DNA of 64,000 nt from Lachnospiraceae bacterium (GTDB lineage: Bacteria > Bacillota > Clostridia > Lachnospirales > Lachnospiraceae). Each line of letters opens with the position of its first letter. Position 1 is the stretch's first letter. This document shows positions 18,420 through 27,317 of this stretch, piece by piece. The notes beneath the pieces were generated by a model. That model saw only the letters and a list, made by a program, of their open reading frames with translations. It was not told the DNA's origin and ran no database searches. The translations under genes and the position numbers were made by a program. The stretch is taken from positions 1 through 64,000 of the forward strand of contig JAUNGG010000015.1 in NCBI GenBank assembly GCA_030524635.1, read 5' to 3'.

Positions 18420-19110
18420 GCTTCAGATATTGGTGGTAGAGGACGATGCCCCGGTGCGCAATCTGATCACCACCACCTTAAAAGCACATGACTATCGTTT
18501 TATCGCCGCTGCTGCTGGTGAAGCAGCAGTGATGGAGACCGCTTCCCACAATCCGGATATCATCCTGCTGGATCTGGGCCTGCCGGATATGGACGGTGTA
18601 GATGTGATCACCCGGATCCGAAGCTGGTCCAATGTGCCTATTATCGTGATCAGCGCAAGAAGTGAGGACAGCAGCAAGATCGATGCTCTGGACGCCGGCG
18701 CAGATGATTACCTGACAAAACCATTTTCTGTGGATGAACTGTTGGCCAGGCTGCGTGTCACCCAACGCCGCCTGGCTCTGATCCAAAGCAGTAATTCCCA
18801 GCAGGCGGTTTTTGTCAACGGGCAGCTGCGGATCGATTTCGCCTCCGGATGTGCTTATCTTAACGAGGAGGAAATGCGCCTGACCCCTATTGAATATAAA
18901 CTTCTCTGCCTGCTGGCGCAGAATACCGGCAAGGTGCTGACCCACAAATTCATTACCCAGAATGTCTGGGGCAGCAGCTGGGAAAACGATGTCGCTTCCC
19001 TGCGGGTGTTTATGGCAACCCTCCGCAAAAAGCTGGAGAAGGCTCCCGGATCACCGCAATACATTCAAACCCATATCGGGATCGGATACCGGATGCTGAA
19101 GATCGAATGA
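18412..19110 (+). CDS. kdpE: KdpE-like response regulator (OmpR family)
   Basis: This 232-residue regulator has a receiver domain with phosphoacceptor Asp54 (ILLDLGLPDMDG), a conserved threonine/serine at VISARSE and lysine in LTKPF. An OmpR/PhoB winged helix follows (LTPIEYKLLCLLAQNTGKVLTH and RVFMATLRKKLE). It overlaps kdpD by eight bases and ends six bases before a strong terminator. It probably activates potassium-uptake genes; with no kdpFABC in the window, ktrBA is a reasonable candidate. Confidence 0.93.
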   Translation: MNKLQILVVEDDAPVRNLITTTLKAHDYRFIAAAAGEAAVMETASHNPDIILLDLGLPDMDGVDVITRIRSWSNVPIIVISARSEDSSKIDALDAGADDYLTKPFSVDELLARLRVTQRRLALIQSSNSQQAVFVNGQLRIDFASGCAYLNEEEMRLTPIEYKLLCLLAQNTGKVLTHKFITQNVWGSSWENDVASLRVFMATLRKKLEKAPGSPQYIQTHIGIGYRMLKIE

Positions 19111-19115
19111 CGACA

Positions 19116-19146
19116 ACAGCCCCATGGTTAAAAACCATGGGGCTGT
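19116..19146 (+). terminator. Strong terminator after kdpE, shared with the convergent dehydrogenase gene
   Basis: Perfect 14-base arms (ACAGCCCCATGGTT and AACCATGGGGCTGT) enclose a 3-base AAA loop. It lies between the convergent kdpE (ends 19110) and the SDR gene (ends 19185), so it may act both ways. Confidence 0.8.
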
Positions 19147-19184
19147 CTGAAAATGAAATAGTAGGAAGGAAAATCGTAATCCAT

Positions 19185-19958
19185 TTAATTGCAGGTCGTC
19201 CATCCGCCGTCGGTAGGCAGAACCACGCCGTTAATGTATTTCGCCTCATCGGAGCAGAGGTAAACCATGGCCCAGGCGGAGTCCTCCGGCTTTCCAAGCT
19301 CCGGGAACGGGGTCACAGCCTTGAACCAGCCAAGAGTTCTCTCATTCTCATACAGGAAGGCAGTCTTTGGAGTCCAGACAAAGTTTGGAGCCAGACAGTT
19401 GAAGCGGATTCCGGTAGACGGGCTTACCTGCTTTACCATGTTCAATGTACCGTTCTTGATGGCAGCCTTGGACATGGGATAGCCCTGGAAGCCGGAACCA
19501 TTCCACCCTAATGCGGTGGAGGAGGTAAAGTTTAAGAAGTTGCCGCGGATCTTATGGTCAACCATGTAGCGAAGCACCGTCTGGTAGGAGTGAAGCAGCG
19601 CGTCCACATTGGAATCCAGCACATTGTGCAGCGCTTCCAGGGTAATGGTGTCCCAGTCACCGCTGTTCTCTCCGATGGAGAACACGGCAGCGCCGTTCAC
19701 ACAGATATCAATGGTTCCGTAATTGTCAATGGCAGCTGCCAGCAGCTTATCCCAGGTCTCCCGCTTGGAGGCGTCGCCTACTACTGCGATGGCCTCTCCG
19801 CCCTTTTCCCGGATTTTGGCGCACTGCTCCTCCACATGAGGATCAATATCGTTCATAATAACCTTTGCGCCCTCCTGGCAGAAAAGCTCACAAGCCTTTC
19901 CGCAGATTCCTCCGTCTGCTCCGGTAATAATCGCTACTTTATTTAACAGTCGATTCAT
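19185..19958 (-). CDS. Short-chain dehydrogenase/reductase (hydroxysteroid-dehydrogenase-like)
   Basis: This 257-residue SDR is started at the ATG with AAAGGAG before it; the longer frame adds 12 residues without a site. The cofactor loop is TGADGGICGK at residues 12-21, where the usual GIG has become GIC. The expected NNAG motif reads VNGAA. The catalytic triad is Ser146/147, Tyr160 and Lys164 (YPMSK). It is the last gene of a cassette with an NTF2-fold protein, an old-yellow-enzyme flavoprotein and an MFS carrier. That context is similar to bile-acid and steroid operons, where SDR enzymes oxidise ring hydroxyls. The substrate is unproven. Confidence 0.88.
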   Translation of the reverse strand: MNRLLNKVAIITGADGGICGKACELFCQEGAKVIMNDIDPHVEEQCAKIREKGGEAIAVVGDASKRETWDKLLAAAIDNYGTIDICVNGAAVFSIGENSGDWDTITLEALHNVLDSNVDALLHSYQTVLRYMVDHKIRGNFLNFTSSTALGWNGSGFQGYPMSKAAIKNGTLNMVKQVSPSTGIRFNCLAPNFVWTPKTAFLYENERTLGWFKAVTPFPELGKPEDSAWAMVYLCSDEAKYINGVVLPTDGGWTTCN

Positions 19959-20059
19959 ATAATCTCCTTTCTGCAGATTCTGTCTGCAAACCATTTTTTT
20001 CTAAACGGACATGTCTGTTCCTGCAGGCATTGCCGCCGTGTATGAAAGTCTCGTTTCTG

Positions 20060-20587
20060 CTATTCAGCCTTTTTTCTCATGCAGCGCAGAGAATTAATCA
20101 GCACGCCGTAGTCAAGACGCAGGGTCTCGATGCGCCATACGCCATCCTTGCACTTTAACAGGTCATCTACATACATGCCGAAGCCGGAGTAATTCTCACC
20201 GTTATCGGTGTAGGTGTGATAGTCGTTCATGCGGGTGAGAAGCTGTGCATGGTTATCATCAAGGAAGCGGACGATCTGGTTATGGCCGAAGTGCATGGGA
20301 ACCATGTCTCCCTGGCCAATGGTAAATTTTACGGAGCCGATCTGCGCCTCGATGCTGGCGGAACCGGGATTGCCGTTCCAGAAGGTGCGGAAGCCATTCT
20401 CTCCCTCCTCGGTAAATACATCCCGGAGCACTTCATAGTCATTTAAGTCATTGCCCCAGAAATAACGTGCCTTCACGTTGAGAATGCGCGGGATCTCCTT
20501 CAGCTGAGCCTCCGTATAGGGCTTGCCTGCCTCCATCAGAATTTCATGTGCCAGTCTTGTAACCTCACTGCTGTAGTTAAGCGTCAT
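20060..20587 (-). CDS. SnoaL/NTF2-fold protein resembling bile-acid 7-alpha-dehydratase BaiE
   Basis: This 175-residue protein is of the NTF2-like cone fold. The motif PMHFGHNQIV (His99, Gly101, His102) matches the MH-x-GH motif around the catalytic histidine of BaiE. It is followed by NDYHTYTDNGENYSGFGMYVDDLLKCKDGVWRI, which also runs parallel to BaiE's LEDN, FTDG, Y-D and DGQWYI pattern. BaiE removes the 7-alpha hydroxyl from a 3-oxo-delta-4 bile acid CoA ester. Here no CoA ligase or CoA transferase gene accompanies it, so the substrate may be a free steroid or another cyclic ketone. The start follows GAAAGGAAG. Confidence 0.7.
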   Translation of the reverse strand: MTLNYSSEVTRLAHEILMEAGKPYTEAQLKEIPRILNVKARYFWGNDLNDYEVLRDVFTEEGENGFRTFWNGNPGSASIEAQIGSVKFTIGQGDMVPMHFGHNQIVRFLDDNHAQLLTRMNDYHTYTDNGENYSGFGMYVDDLLKCKDGVWRIETLRLDYGVLINSLRCMRKKAE

Positions 20588-20641
20588 AATCGTTTCTTCC
20601 TTTCTATAAAGTATTATGATAAATAATTTTTATTTTCTTTC

Positions 20642-22558
20642 TCAGATCTTCTGCACCGCCTCATAGGCTTCATGGACTGCCGTTAAAATATTGCGGCACT
20701 GGTTGCTGTCTCCGATGGTGATCACCTGGCAGAGATCCTGGAAGCTGTTTCCTTTCTCAGCGCTGGGGGCGCCGCCCATGGCGAGAAGTACGGTATCACA
20801 GGCGACGGAGATCTGGCCGTCGGCATTTTCTACTACAACGCCTTCCTCTGTTACCTCCATCAGCTTTGTGCTGGTCATGCAGGTAATATTCGGATTGGAA
20901 AGCATCTCTCTCATCATGTTGTCGTTCATCTTAAAGGATGGCTGAGGCATCATCTTTTCTGCCATCTCCACCACAGTAACCTGATGACCGCTGTGGGCGA
21001 AATGCACTGCTGCTTCTGCTCCTACCTGGCCGCCGCCGATGATGGCAACACGTTCTCCTAATGGCACCAGATTACACAATGCATCCTCACAGGGATATAC
21101 ATTGTCCCGGTCCAGCCCCGGAATGGACTTTGGCCGCACCGTATTGCTGCCTGCTGCCCAGATCAGCGCATCCGGTGCAAATTCTGCTACAGTCTCTCTG
21201 GTAGCCTCCTTCATAAGCCGAACGGGAATGCCCGCCTTCAGAAGCTGGGTCCAGTAATAATTGGGAAGCCGGTTCATATCAGTCTTCATATACGGTGCTG
21301 CTGCCGGAAGGAGCTTTCCGCCGATCCGTGAAGCTTTCTCCCACAGTTCCACCTGATGACCGGCCTCCTTTGCCATCAATGCCGCCGTGCAGCCGCCTGG
21401 GCCGCCGCCTACTACCAGCACCTTCTTCTCTGCTTCCGCCTTCTTGGGATGACGTTCCCACTCAAATCCGGTATATGGATTCACAGCACAGGACAGGTGC
21501 ACGCCCTTTAACACATTTCCGATGCAGCCTTCGTTGCAGGAGATGCAGGGGCGGATATCCTCCGGGTGTCCTTCTGTCAGCTTCTTCGGAAGCTCCGGAT
21601 CTGCCAGCAGGCCGCGTCCGATCACAGTGAAATCACAGATCCCATTCTCCAGGGCTGCCTCTGCCTTGGACACATCAGCCAGACGGCCATGGGTCAGAAC
21701 CGGAAGGGATACATGCTCTTTTACCGCTTTTGCTGCCTTCATCTGCAGCACCGCCTCCTGATAAAATACCGGCGGCATGGCAAGCTGCCATTTCTCATGA
21801 CATCCTACATCCACATGGAGCGCGTCAATTCCCTGGGCTTCCAGATATTCCGCTAATTCCAATCCCTCCTCCAGCTTCCGGTAGCCAGGATAGGGTACCC
21901 CGTGATCCGGGCAGAATTTTACGATAACCGGGAAATCAGCTCCGCCCTCTTCCTTTATGATAGCAGCCTGCTCCAGAAGGAAGGTGGCTCGTCCCTTTAC
22001 GTCCCCGCCGTACTTGTCGGTGCGGGTGTTCCAGGCGGCGGTCAGGAACTGGTCATTTAAGTAGCCGCCGTAGGCATGAAGCTCACAGGCGTCAGCACCG
22101 GCTGCAACTGCCAGCTTGATAGTCCGTCTCATCTCTGAAAGGAGAATATTGATTTCCTCAATGGTCATCGCATGGCATTTTACATTGGGGGCATAGAGCC
22201 AGCCGCAGTCGGAAGCACTGATCGGAACCGGATACATCTTGGCAGGTCCTGCCATCCGCCCGCAGCCAGGCATCAGCTGGACGCAGACCTTACAGCCAGC
22301 CTCATGGGCGCGGTCACACAGCTCCCGGAACAAGTGGATATTTTCATCGGTCAGCACCAGAGAGGCGGAGGTGTCCTCAAAGTATCCGGTCACCATCATG
22401 TTGACCATGATCATGGCAGCGCCGCCCTGGGCACGTTTTACAAAATATTCCACCGCCTCCCGGTTGATATCCGCAAAATGAGGACCCATAGGGGCAAAAA
22501 TAATACGGTTCTTTAATTCTAATGCTCCAAGCTTTCTGGAATCTGTAATCATTGGCAT
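20642..22558 (-). CDS. Old-yellow-enzyme-type NADH:flavin oxidoreductase with 4Fe-4S (BaiCD/BaiH/2,4-dienoyl-CoA reductase-like)
   Basis: This 638-residue protein has the three-domain layout of the family. An FMN TIM barrel spans about residues 1-330 (LKNRIIFAPMGPHF, then AAGADACELHAYGGYLNDQF). A 4Fe-4S cluster region at about 338-360 carries CISC-x3-C and a distal cysteine (LSCAVNP). A C-terminal FAD/NAD module contains VVGGGPGGCTAALMAKEAG and AIIGGGQVGAEAAVHFA. Relatives reduce conjugated C=C bonds in steroids, bile acids or dienoyl-CoA. Position between the BaiE-like and MFS genes suggests a reductive alicyclic pathway. The start follows GAAGGAGG. Confidence 0.9.
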   Translation of the reverse strand: MPMITDSRKLGALELKNRIIFAPMGPHFADINREAVEYFVKRAQGGAAMIMVNMMVTGYFEDTSASLVLTDENIHLFRELCDRAHEAGCKVCVQLMPGCGRMAGPAKMYPVPISASDCGWLYAPNVKCHAMTIEEINILLSEMRRTIKLAVAAGADACELHAYGGYLNDQFLTAAWNTRTDKYGGDVKGRATFLLEQAAIIKEEGGADFPVIVKFCPDHGVPYPGYRKLEEGLELAEYLEAQGIDALHVDVGCHEKWQLAMPPVFYQEAVLQMKAAKAVKEHVSLPVLTHGRLADVSKAEAALENGICDFTVIGRGLLADPELPKKLTEGHPEDIRPCISCNEGCIGNVLKGVHLSCAVNPYTGFEWERHPKKAEAEKKVLVVGGGPGGCTAALMAKEAGHQVELWEKASRIGGKLLPAAAPYMKTDMNRLPNYYWTQLLKAGIPVRLMKEATRETVAEFAPDALIWAAGSNTVRPKSIPGLDRDNVYPCEDALCNLVPLGERVAIIGGGQVGAEAAVHFAHSGHQVTVVEMAEKMMPQPSFKMNDNMMREMLSNPNITCMTSTKLMEVTEEGVVVENADGQISVACDTVLLAMGGAPSAEKGNSFQDLCQVITIGDSNQCRNILTAVHEAYEAVQKI

Positions 22559-22609
22559 ACGATTTCCTCCTTCTATTTCATTCTTGATCGTTTCTTTTTA
22601 TGTTGTTAA

Positions 22610-23881
22610 TCATGCAGCCTGTCTGGATGCCTCCCCCTGCTTTACTGCCAGCACAGCCGTAGCTGCCAGGCCAAGGAAGATCAGGATAAATACGATCCAG
22701 GCTGCCAGGTAAGAGCCCATGGCGGTGCGGATACCGGAGGACAGCAGCGGGCCGATCATGCAGCCGCCCATAAAAAAGGTATTGCCCAGCCCATAAATGC
22801 TGCCGAAATCCTTGGTGCCGAACACCAGACTGGTTAAAAGCGGCGGCCCTACTGAGGTGATGCTGGTTCCGATTGGGATGATGGCCAGCCCGGCAAATGC
22901 GGCGGCCGCCCCCATTCCCGGCACCAGCAGAAGAAGTGCCAGCCCGGCTGCCCCAAACAGACAGGTGATCATGGTTCCCTTCTGAATCCCCAGCTTGTCG
23001 ATCAGGGGACCGGCGATCAGCTTTCCTATGATCATGGCTCCGCTGGATACTGCCATCACCGGAGCGTAATCCACCCCATTTTCAATCAAATAGGTAGGAG
23101 CCTGGGTAAAGATGCCGGCTGCGGCAATCCCGCAGCAGATCAGACAGAGGGCATACAGCCAGAACGCCTTTGTCTTAACCGCCTCCGCCTTGGATAAGCC
23201 TTCCCACTGAGGCTTTCCGGAGGATCCGGTTTTCTTTTCCTGTCCTCCTCTGCGGTCACGGTAGGGCTCCAGCCCCATCTCAGCCGGACTTTTCCGGATC
23301 AGCAGAAACGCGATCATCACGGTCACTATGGTAATCAGAGCGGTGACCCGGAATCCGGTGCGCCAGCCCTGATTGGCGATGATCCCGGCTGCCAGGCCGG
23401 AAAACAGCATTCCGCCGATGCCGCTGCCGGTAAAGACAATGCTGGTCACCAATCCCTTCTTATCAATAAACCACTGTGAGATCAGGAAATTGATGGGAAC
23501 ATAGGTAATGGCAGAAAGTGCAAAGTTTACTACAAAAAAGGTAAGGTAGAGCTGCCAGATCGCGGTAATGCAGCTCTGAGCCAGAAGCGCCGCCGAGCCG
23601 ACCGCTCCGCCGACCAGCATCCAAAGCCTGGTATTTCCCCGGCTCACCTTTCCCGCCAGCGTCAGACTGAACAGCATGCCTGCAACCGTTGATGCAATAT
23701 TGGATATGCTGAACTCCACATAGCTGCAGCCGAATTCCTCACAGATCGGCATCTGGTAGTAGGAATAAAAGTTGCTGTAAAACGCCATAGGCAGCATAGT
23801 GATCAGAAATAAGCATCCCATAATCACCCAACCATAAAATGGTTTGTTTCTCTTTGAACCCTCCAAATGATCATCCTCCAT
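22610..23881 (-). CDS. MFS transporter (oxalate/formate antiporter-like, OFA family)
   Basis: This 423-residue carrier has twelve predicted membrane segments. It starts with a short charged N terminus and FYGWVIMGCLFLITMLPMA, typical of the OFA/monocarboxylate group. The GNTRLWMLVGG loop matches the conserved signature after helix 2, and the middle cytoplasmic loop is charged (RDRRGGQEKKTGSSGK). It is the promoter-proximal gene of the minus-strand cassette and probably imports the cassette's organic-acid or steroid-like substrate, as BaiG does for bile acids. The ribosome binding site is weak (GGGAAGAA). Confidence 0.87.
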   Translation of the reverse strand: MEDDHLEGSKRNKPFYGWVIMGCLFLITMLPMAFYSNFYSYYQMPICEEFGCSYVEFSISNIASTVAGMLFSLTLAGKVSRGNTRLWMLVGGAVGSAALLAQSCITAIWQLYLTFFVVNFALSAITYVPINFLISQWFIDKKGLVTSIVFTGSGIGGMLFSGLAAGIIANQGWRTGFRVTALITIVTVMIAFLLIRKSPAEMGLEPYRDRRGGQEKKTGSSGKPQWEGLSKAEAVKTKAFWLYALCLICCGIAAAGIFTQAPTYLIENGVDYAPVMAVSSGAMIIGKLIAGPLIDKLGIQKGTMITCLFGAAGLALLLLVPGMGAAAAFAGLAIIPIGTSITSVGPPLLTSLVFGTKDFGSIYGLGNTFFMGGCMIGPLLSSGIRTAMGSYLAAWIVFILIFLGLAATAVLAVKQGEASRQAA

Positions 23882-24213
23882 TTCTTCCCGGCGTGTCGTG
23901 TGGAATCACCGGATTGTTTTGTTTTTGTCAATCTTCTTCTGCACGCTCCCGCTTTTGTTACTCAAAGCATACCACATGCCTCACCTTGCCACAAATGACC
24001 CTTCCTGTACAATTATGTGCAATCCCATCCTGTTTTGCCTTTGTTGCCTCAATTTCAGTCAAATTGAATCATGTGAATGCATGAAAATTGCCTTCCTGTA
24101 TCCGTCATTTTTCACAGCCAACGCTTGAAAGCTATAGATGAAATATGATACTATTACTATATAGTTATTTTTTTGACAAATCGGCCAATGCTGTGGTCTT
24201 TTGGGAGGCAATT
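23882..24213. promoter_or_regulatory. Divergent promoter region between the MFS cassette and its regulator
   Basis: These 332 bases lie between two outward-facing genes and hold no gene that I can support. They include a short dyad (CAATTT-5-AAATTG at 24050-24066), a palindrome ACTATATAGT near 24155-24166, and a TTGACA near 24174. These are plausible promoter or operator elements for the cassette, with no assignment beyond that. Confidence 0.4.
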
Positions 24214-25653
24214 ATGACGTTCGGACAAACATTAAAGCAACTACTATCCATCAGCGGTGTGAAATCCGCCGCTCTTGCTGCCAGGCTGGGATACGATACT
24301 TCCTACATCAGCCGGTGGATGAGCGATATCAAACTGCCGTCACTGAAAAACAACAGCCGGCTTCTTTCTCAGATATCCCAAATTATTCTGGAGGAAAGTG
24401 ACAGCACCGCCAGAGAACGGCTCCGTCAGACCTACTGCCAGGACGGTTCTGATTCCCTGCTTGAAAAAGCGATTGAAGATACCCTTCAGCTGGCCTTTGG
24501 CCGCTCTCTCCCTGCAGCCCAGCAGCAGCCGGCAGCAAACCGAAACGCCATCTATCTTCCGGATGGAATGTACAAAAACGGATACGGCATTTATGTCAAT
24601 GCCATCATCCAGTACGCACAGGAAGCCGGCACAAGTGAGATTCCCTGTATCTCCGCTGCACCGCTGAAGGCCTACAATAACCGGGACACTGCCTTCTGGA
24701 ATACCATCCTGTCTGCACCCCAGATCCTTGACAAGCTGCATATCACCATGCATCAGCTGGTGGACAGCTCCGATTTTTCGGCAAATGTGGACAGCTACTG
24801 TGCCGCCATGTGCACCTTTTCCCATTACCGGAAAGGGGTTCAATATGAATTCTATGAATACAAGGCTGCGGCAGATCTTCATTCGATACAGTTCACACTC
24901 ATTGCCGACAAGCTGTTGTGTCAGAATCTGGTGAATCCCTTTACCGGCACCGTGGAATCCGTTCTCTGCAATGATGCCTCCTCCCTGTCTGACCTTTGGT
25001 TTTCCATCTGCAAACAGCTTCAGCTGCTTCCCAAGCTGATTTCCCGTTTATCCTGCAGTACCAGACAGTTTCATCATTATCTTTATGATTATGTGATGGG
25101 AGGCAGCCTATGCTATCTTCTGAACATCATGCATCCCATCTGCATCACGGATGAATTTGCAGAAGCTTTGATTCAGCAGTACGTTCCCAGGCTCCAGCAG
25201 GAAGAACGTTCCTTCTGCACCTACTACAACAACCTGTGTTCCAGGGCTGTAAAAGAAGTAGTCATCTTCCGTTCCGCCCTTCTGGAATATATTTACAGTG
25301 GAACCATTCTGTTCTGCGGCACTCTGATCAAGATTGGCCGGGAACACCGCATCTGCCATTTAAAGCAGCTACTGGAACACATCAAGCAGCAGGATTTCAA
25401 ATTGACCATCCTGAGTGATATCAATCCACTCCTGAACTACAGTGATATGGAGCTGTCCCTGTACTTAAGCAAGACCAGCGGTTTTATGGCTCCCTCTGAC
25501 AGCAGCAATGATCAGGTGATCCAGCTTCGTTCTCCCCTTGCAGTAGAACACTTTCATCAGTTTTTCTGCCATCTGCAGGAGCTGGAGGCTTCCTTTGTAA
25601 TGAATGGGCAGGAGGCTTATCATTTTATTGAGAGGGGACTTGATTTCATTTAA
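24214..25653 (+). CDS. Large XRE-like helix-turn-helix regulator
   Basis: This 479-residue protein is started at the ATG with GGAGG five bases before it. Residues 1-60 form a helix-turn-helix with the pattern TLKQLLSISGVKSAALAARLGYDTSYISRWMSDIKLPS. About 400 residues follow that I do not recognise, mostly helical and without membrane segments. They probably form a ligand- or partner-binding domain. It is divergent from the MFS/OYE/BaiE-like/SDR cassette and is the obvious candidate to control it. A strong terminator follows the stop. Large regulators of this shape beside catabolic cassettes are seen in gut Firmicutes, but the inducer cannot be guessed from sequence. Confidence 0.7.
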   Translation: MTFGQTLKQLLSISGVKSAALAARLGYDTSYISRWMSDIKLPSLKNNSRLLSQISQIILEESDSTARERLRQTYCQDGSDSLLEKAIEDTLQLAFGRSLPAAQQQPAANRNAIYLPDGMYKNGYGIYVNAIIQYAQEAGTSEIPCISAAPLKAYNNRDTAFWNTILSAPQILDKLHITMHQLVDSSDFSANVDSYCAAMCTFSHYRKGVQYEFYEYKAAADLHSIQFTLIADKLLCQNLVNPFTGTVESVLCNDASSLSDLWFSICKQLQLLPKLISRLSCSTRQFHHYLYDYVMGGSLCYLLNIMHPICITDEFAEALIQQYVPRLQQEERSFCTYYNNLCSRAVKEVVIFRSALLEYIYSGTILFCGTLIKIGREHRICHLKQLLEHIKQQDFKLTILSDINPLLNYSDMELSLYLSKTSGFMAPSDSSNDQVIQLRSPLAVEHFHQFFCHLQELEASFVMNGQEAYHFIERGLDFI

Positions 25654-25660
25654 CAGATAA

Positions 25661-25698
25661 AAAAGAGGCATGTGTCAATCCCCGACATGCCTCTTTTT
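25661..25698 (+). terminator. Bidirectional terminator between the regulator and the GNAT gene
   Basis: Arms AAAAGAGGCATGT and ACATGCCTCTTTT enclose an 11-base loop, with A and T tracts on both sides. The flanking genes are convergent (ends 25653 and 25743). Confidence 0.85.
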
Positions 25699-25742
25699 AT
25701 TCATGAATACGGAACTACTGTCTTTTTTCTTCCTGGTTCTGC

Positions 25743-26519
25743 TTATACAGCCTCGTCTCCGCTGATCTCATATACCGGATATTCACTATCAAAGTGATAC
25801 CCCAGCTTCTCGGCCAATGCCACCGACCATAGGTTCTGTGCATCCCAGCTTGGATACCATCCCCGCTCCAGGCAGGCCAGGATCAGCTTCGCTCCGCAGA
25901 CATATGCCAAGCCCTGCCTCCGAAACTCTTTTTTTGTATCGATTTCAATCTCGATCCCGCCCTGGTAGGAGGAATAAGAGGATGCACCAGAAACCATTAT
26001 TCCATTCCTCAGAGCAGCTACACCAATTCCCAGCTTCCTATACTGCTCATAGCTTTCATAATTTGCAACCAGATCCCGGCTCCAGTTTTGTATAAGGCAC
26101 TGCTGATAAAGCTTTTCATTAATCAGTTCAAGGGTATATTCCGGAGAAAGTGCTTGAACTGCCCGCTCCAGTTGTTCCTGATTAAACACATCCTTTTCCT
26201 TCTGAATGGCATATCGGATTGTCCTTTTGGCCCGCTGCCCATAACAAGCTTCAATCAGCGCAGCCCACGCCTCATTTTCCGGTACTATGATCAAAAAATC
26301 CTTATTCCGGCCTTTGGGTCTGAATTCTGCCAACTCCCGGCTTGGTTCCCCTGCCAAAAAGCAAAAATCGCCCAGAAGCGCCATAGCAGACTTTGGATGC
26401 TCCTCCTCATCCATATAGATCGATCCCATCACGCCCTGCAGACAAGACCAGATCATGGTTTCCTTCCAATCTCTAAATATGGTTTCCGCCAATGATGGAA
26501 TCTGTAATAATTGAATCAT
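25743..26519 (-). CDS. GNAT-type acetyltransferase
   Basis: This 258-residue protein resembles the Firmicutes GNAT family that has an N-terminal accessory domain. The acetyl-CoA region is in the C-terminal third: EIEIDTKKEFRRQGLAYVCGAKLI contains the R/Q-x-x-G-x-A pyrophosphate loop, followed by SWDAQNLWSVALAEKLGY. Members are mostly annotated only by fold, and the acceptor is unknown. The start follows AAAGGAGG. It stands alone between two terminators and a promoter. Confidence 0.8.
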   Translation of the reverse strand: MIQLLQIPSLAETIFRDWKETMIWSCLQGVMGSIYMDEEEHPKSAMALLGDFCFLAGEPSRELAEFRPKGRNKDFLIIVPENEAWAALIEACYGQRAKRTIRYAIQKEKDVFNQEQLERAVQALSPEYTLELINEKLYQQCLIQNWSRDLVANYESYEQYRKLGIGVAALRNGIMVSGASSYSSYQGGIEIEIDTKKEFRRQGLAYVCGAKLILACLERGWYPSWDAQNLWSVALAEKLGYHFDSEYPVYEISGDEAV

Positions 26520-26650
26520 ACATTACCTCCTTTTTCGGTTATCGCTTTTTAGCTTTTTCCCATAAATTTACTTTCATTTTATCATGCTGATATTGGAAAA
26601 TCAATCCTCTTTATCTCCTCATGGTTCTCCTCTCATGCTTGTATTTACTG

Positions 26651-26679
26651 TTGACTTTTTTCCCTTATTTTGCTATAAT
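26651..26679 (+). promoter_or_regulatory. Sigma-A promoter of the short Rpn-like gene (TTGACT-17-TATAAT)
   Basis: The -35 TTGACT at 26651 and a perfect -10 TATAAT at 26674 are 17 bases apart. The downstream leader matches that of the full-length copy at 11005 over more than 40 bases, showing that promoter and leader were duplicated with the gene. Confidence 0.8.
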
Positions 26680-26792
26680 CTAATTGTAAATATTTTCCTT
26701 ATTTTCCTTTTTATTTCCATTTTTCGTTTATCACATTCAAATTCATCATTGCGATTATCTGATAGATTTACTATAATAAAAGGAGATCCCGC

Positions 26793-27317
26793 ATGAATCA
26801 TGAAAAGCAGAAGCTGCAGTGGCATCCGGCTTTCCAAGCTACTCTGCAGATATTGATTAACCACAAACTGTCAAAGGAGGACAATTTGTGGCTGGGCAGC
26901 CTACGCCAGAATCTGACCGTTGCAGAGGATATCGGTCTGCTGGCACGGGCATATGAAGGGAAGGAAAAAAGTCCTATTTACGCTGTTGCCATGGATCTGA
27001 TCGTTCGGGCAAACAGAAAGCAATATGAGGAGGGACGACATATGTGCAATGCATTACGGGAATTATTTGCTGATGAATTAAATGAACGGGAAGCAAAAGG
27101 ACTTGCTGAAGGAGAAGCAAGAACCTTAATTCTTCAAATTTGTAAAAAAATAAAAAAAGGAAAACCCATTGAAACAATCACCGAAGAACTGGAAGTAGAA
27201 CTTTCTACTGTTTCTGAAATTTGTATGATTGCTCAAAAATACGCACCTGATTATGACTGCACCAGTATCTATCAGGAGCTTGTGAAACACAAAGAAAACT
27301 GTACTGCCGACCAATAA
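26793..27317 (+). CDS. Internally deleted Rpn-like protein (paralogue of 11005-11895)
   Basis: This 174-residue protein keeps the first 15 or so residues of the full-length copy (KLQWHPAFQA) and then jumps, in frame, to the middle of it (LINHKLSKEDNLWL). About 130 codons, including the putative nuclease core, are missing. The remaining helical part and C-terminal helix-turn-helix-like region (KGKPIETITEELEVELSTVSEICMIA) are well preserved. The join falls where both parent segments encode a leucine/isoleucine-glutamine pair (IQI and LQL), consistent with recombination at short similarity. The open frame and intact promoter suggest it is still expressed, perhaps as a regulator of the full-length protein. 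Confidence 0.65.
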   Translation: MNHEKQKLQWHPAFQATLQILINHKLSKEDNLWLGSLRQNLTVAEDIGLLARAYEGKEKSPIYAVAMDLIVRANRKQYEEGRHMCNALRELFADELNEREAKGLAEGEARTLILQICKKIKKGKPIETITEELEVELSTVSEICMIAQKYAPDYDCTSIYQELVKHKENCTADQ

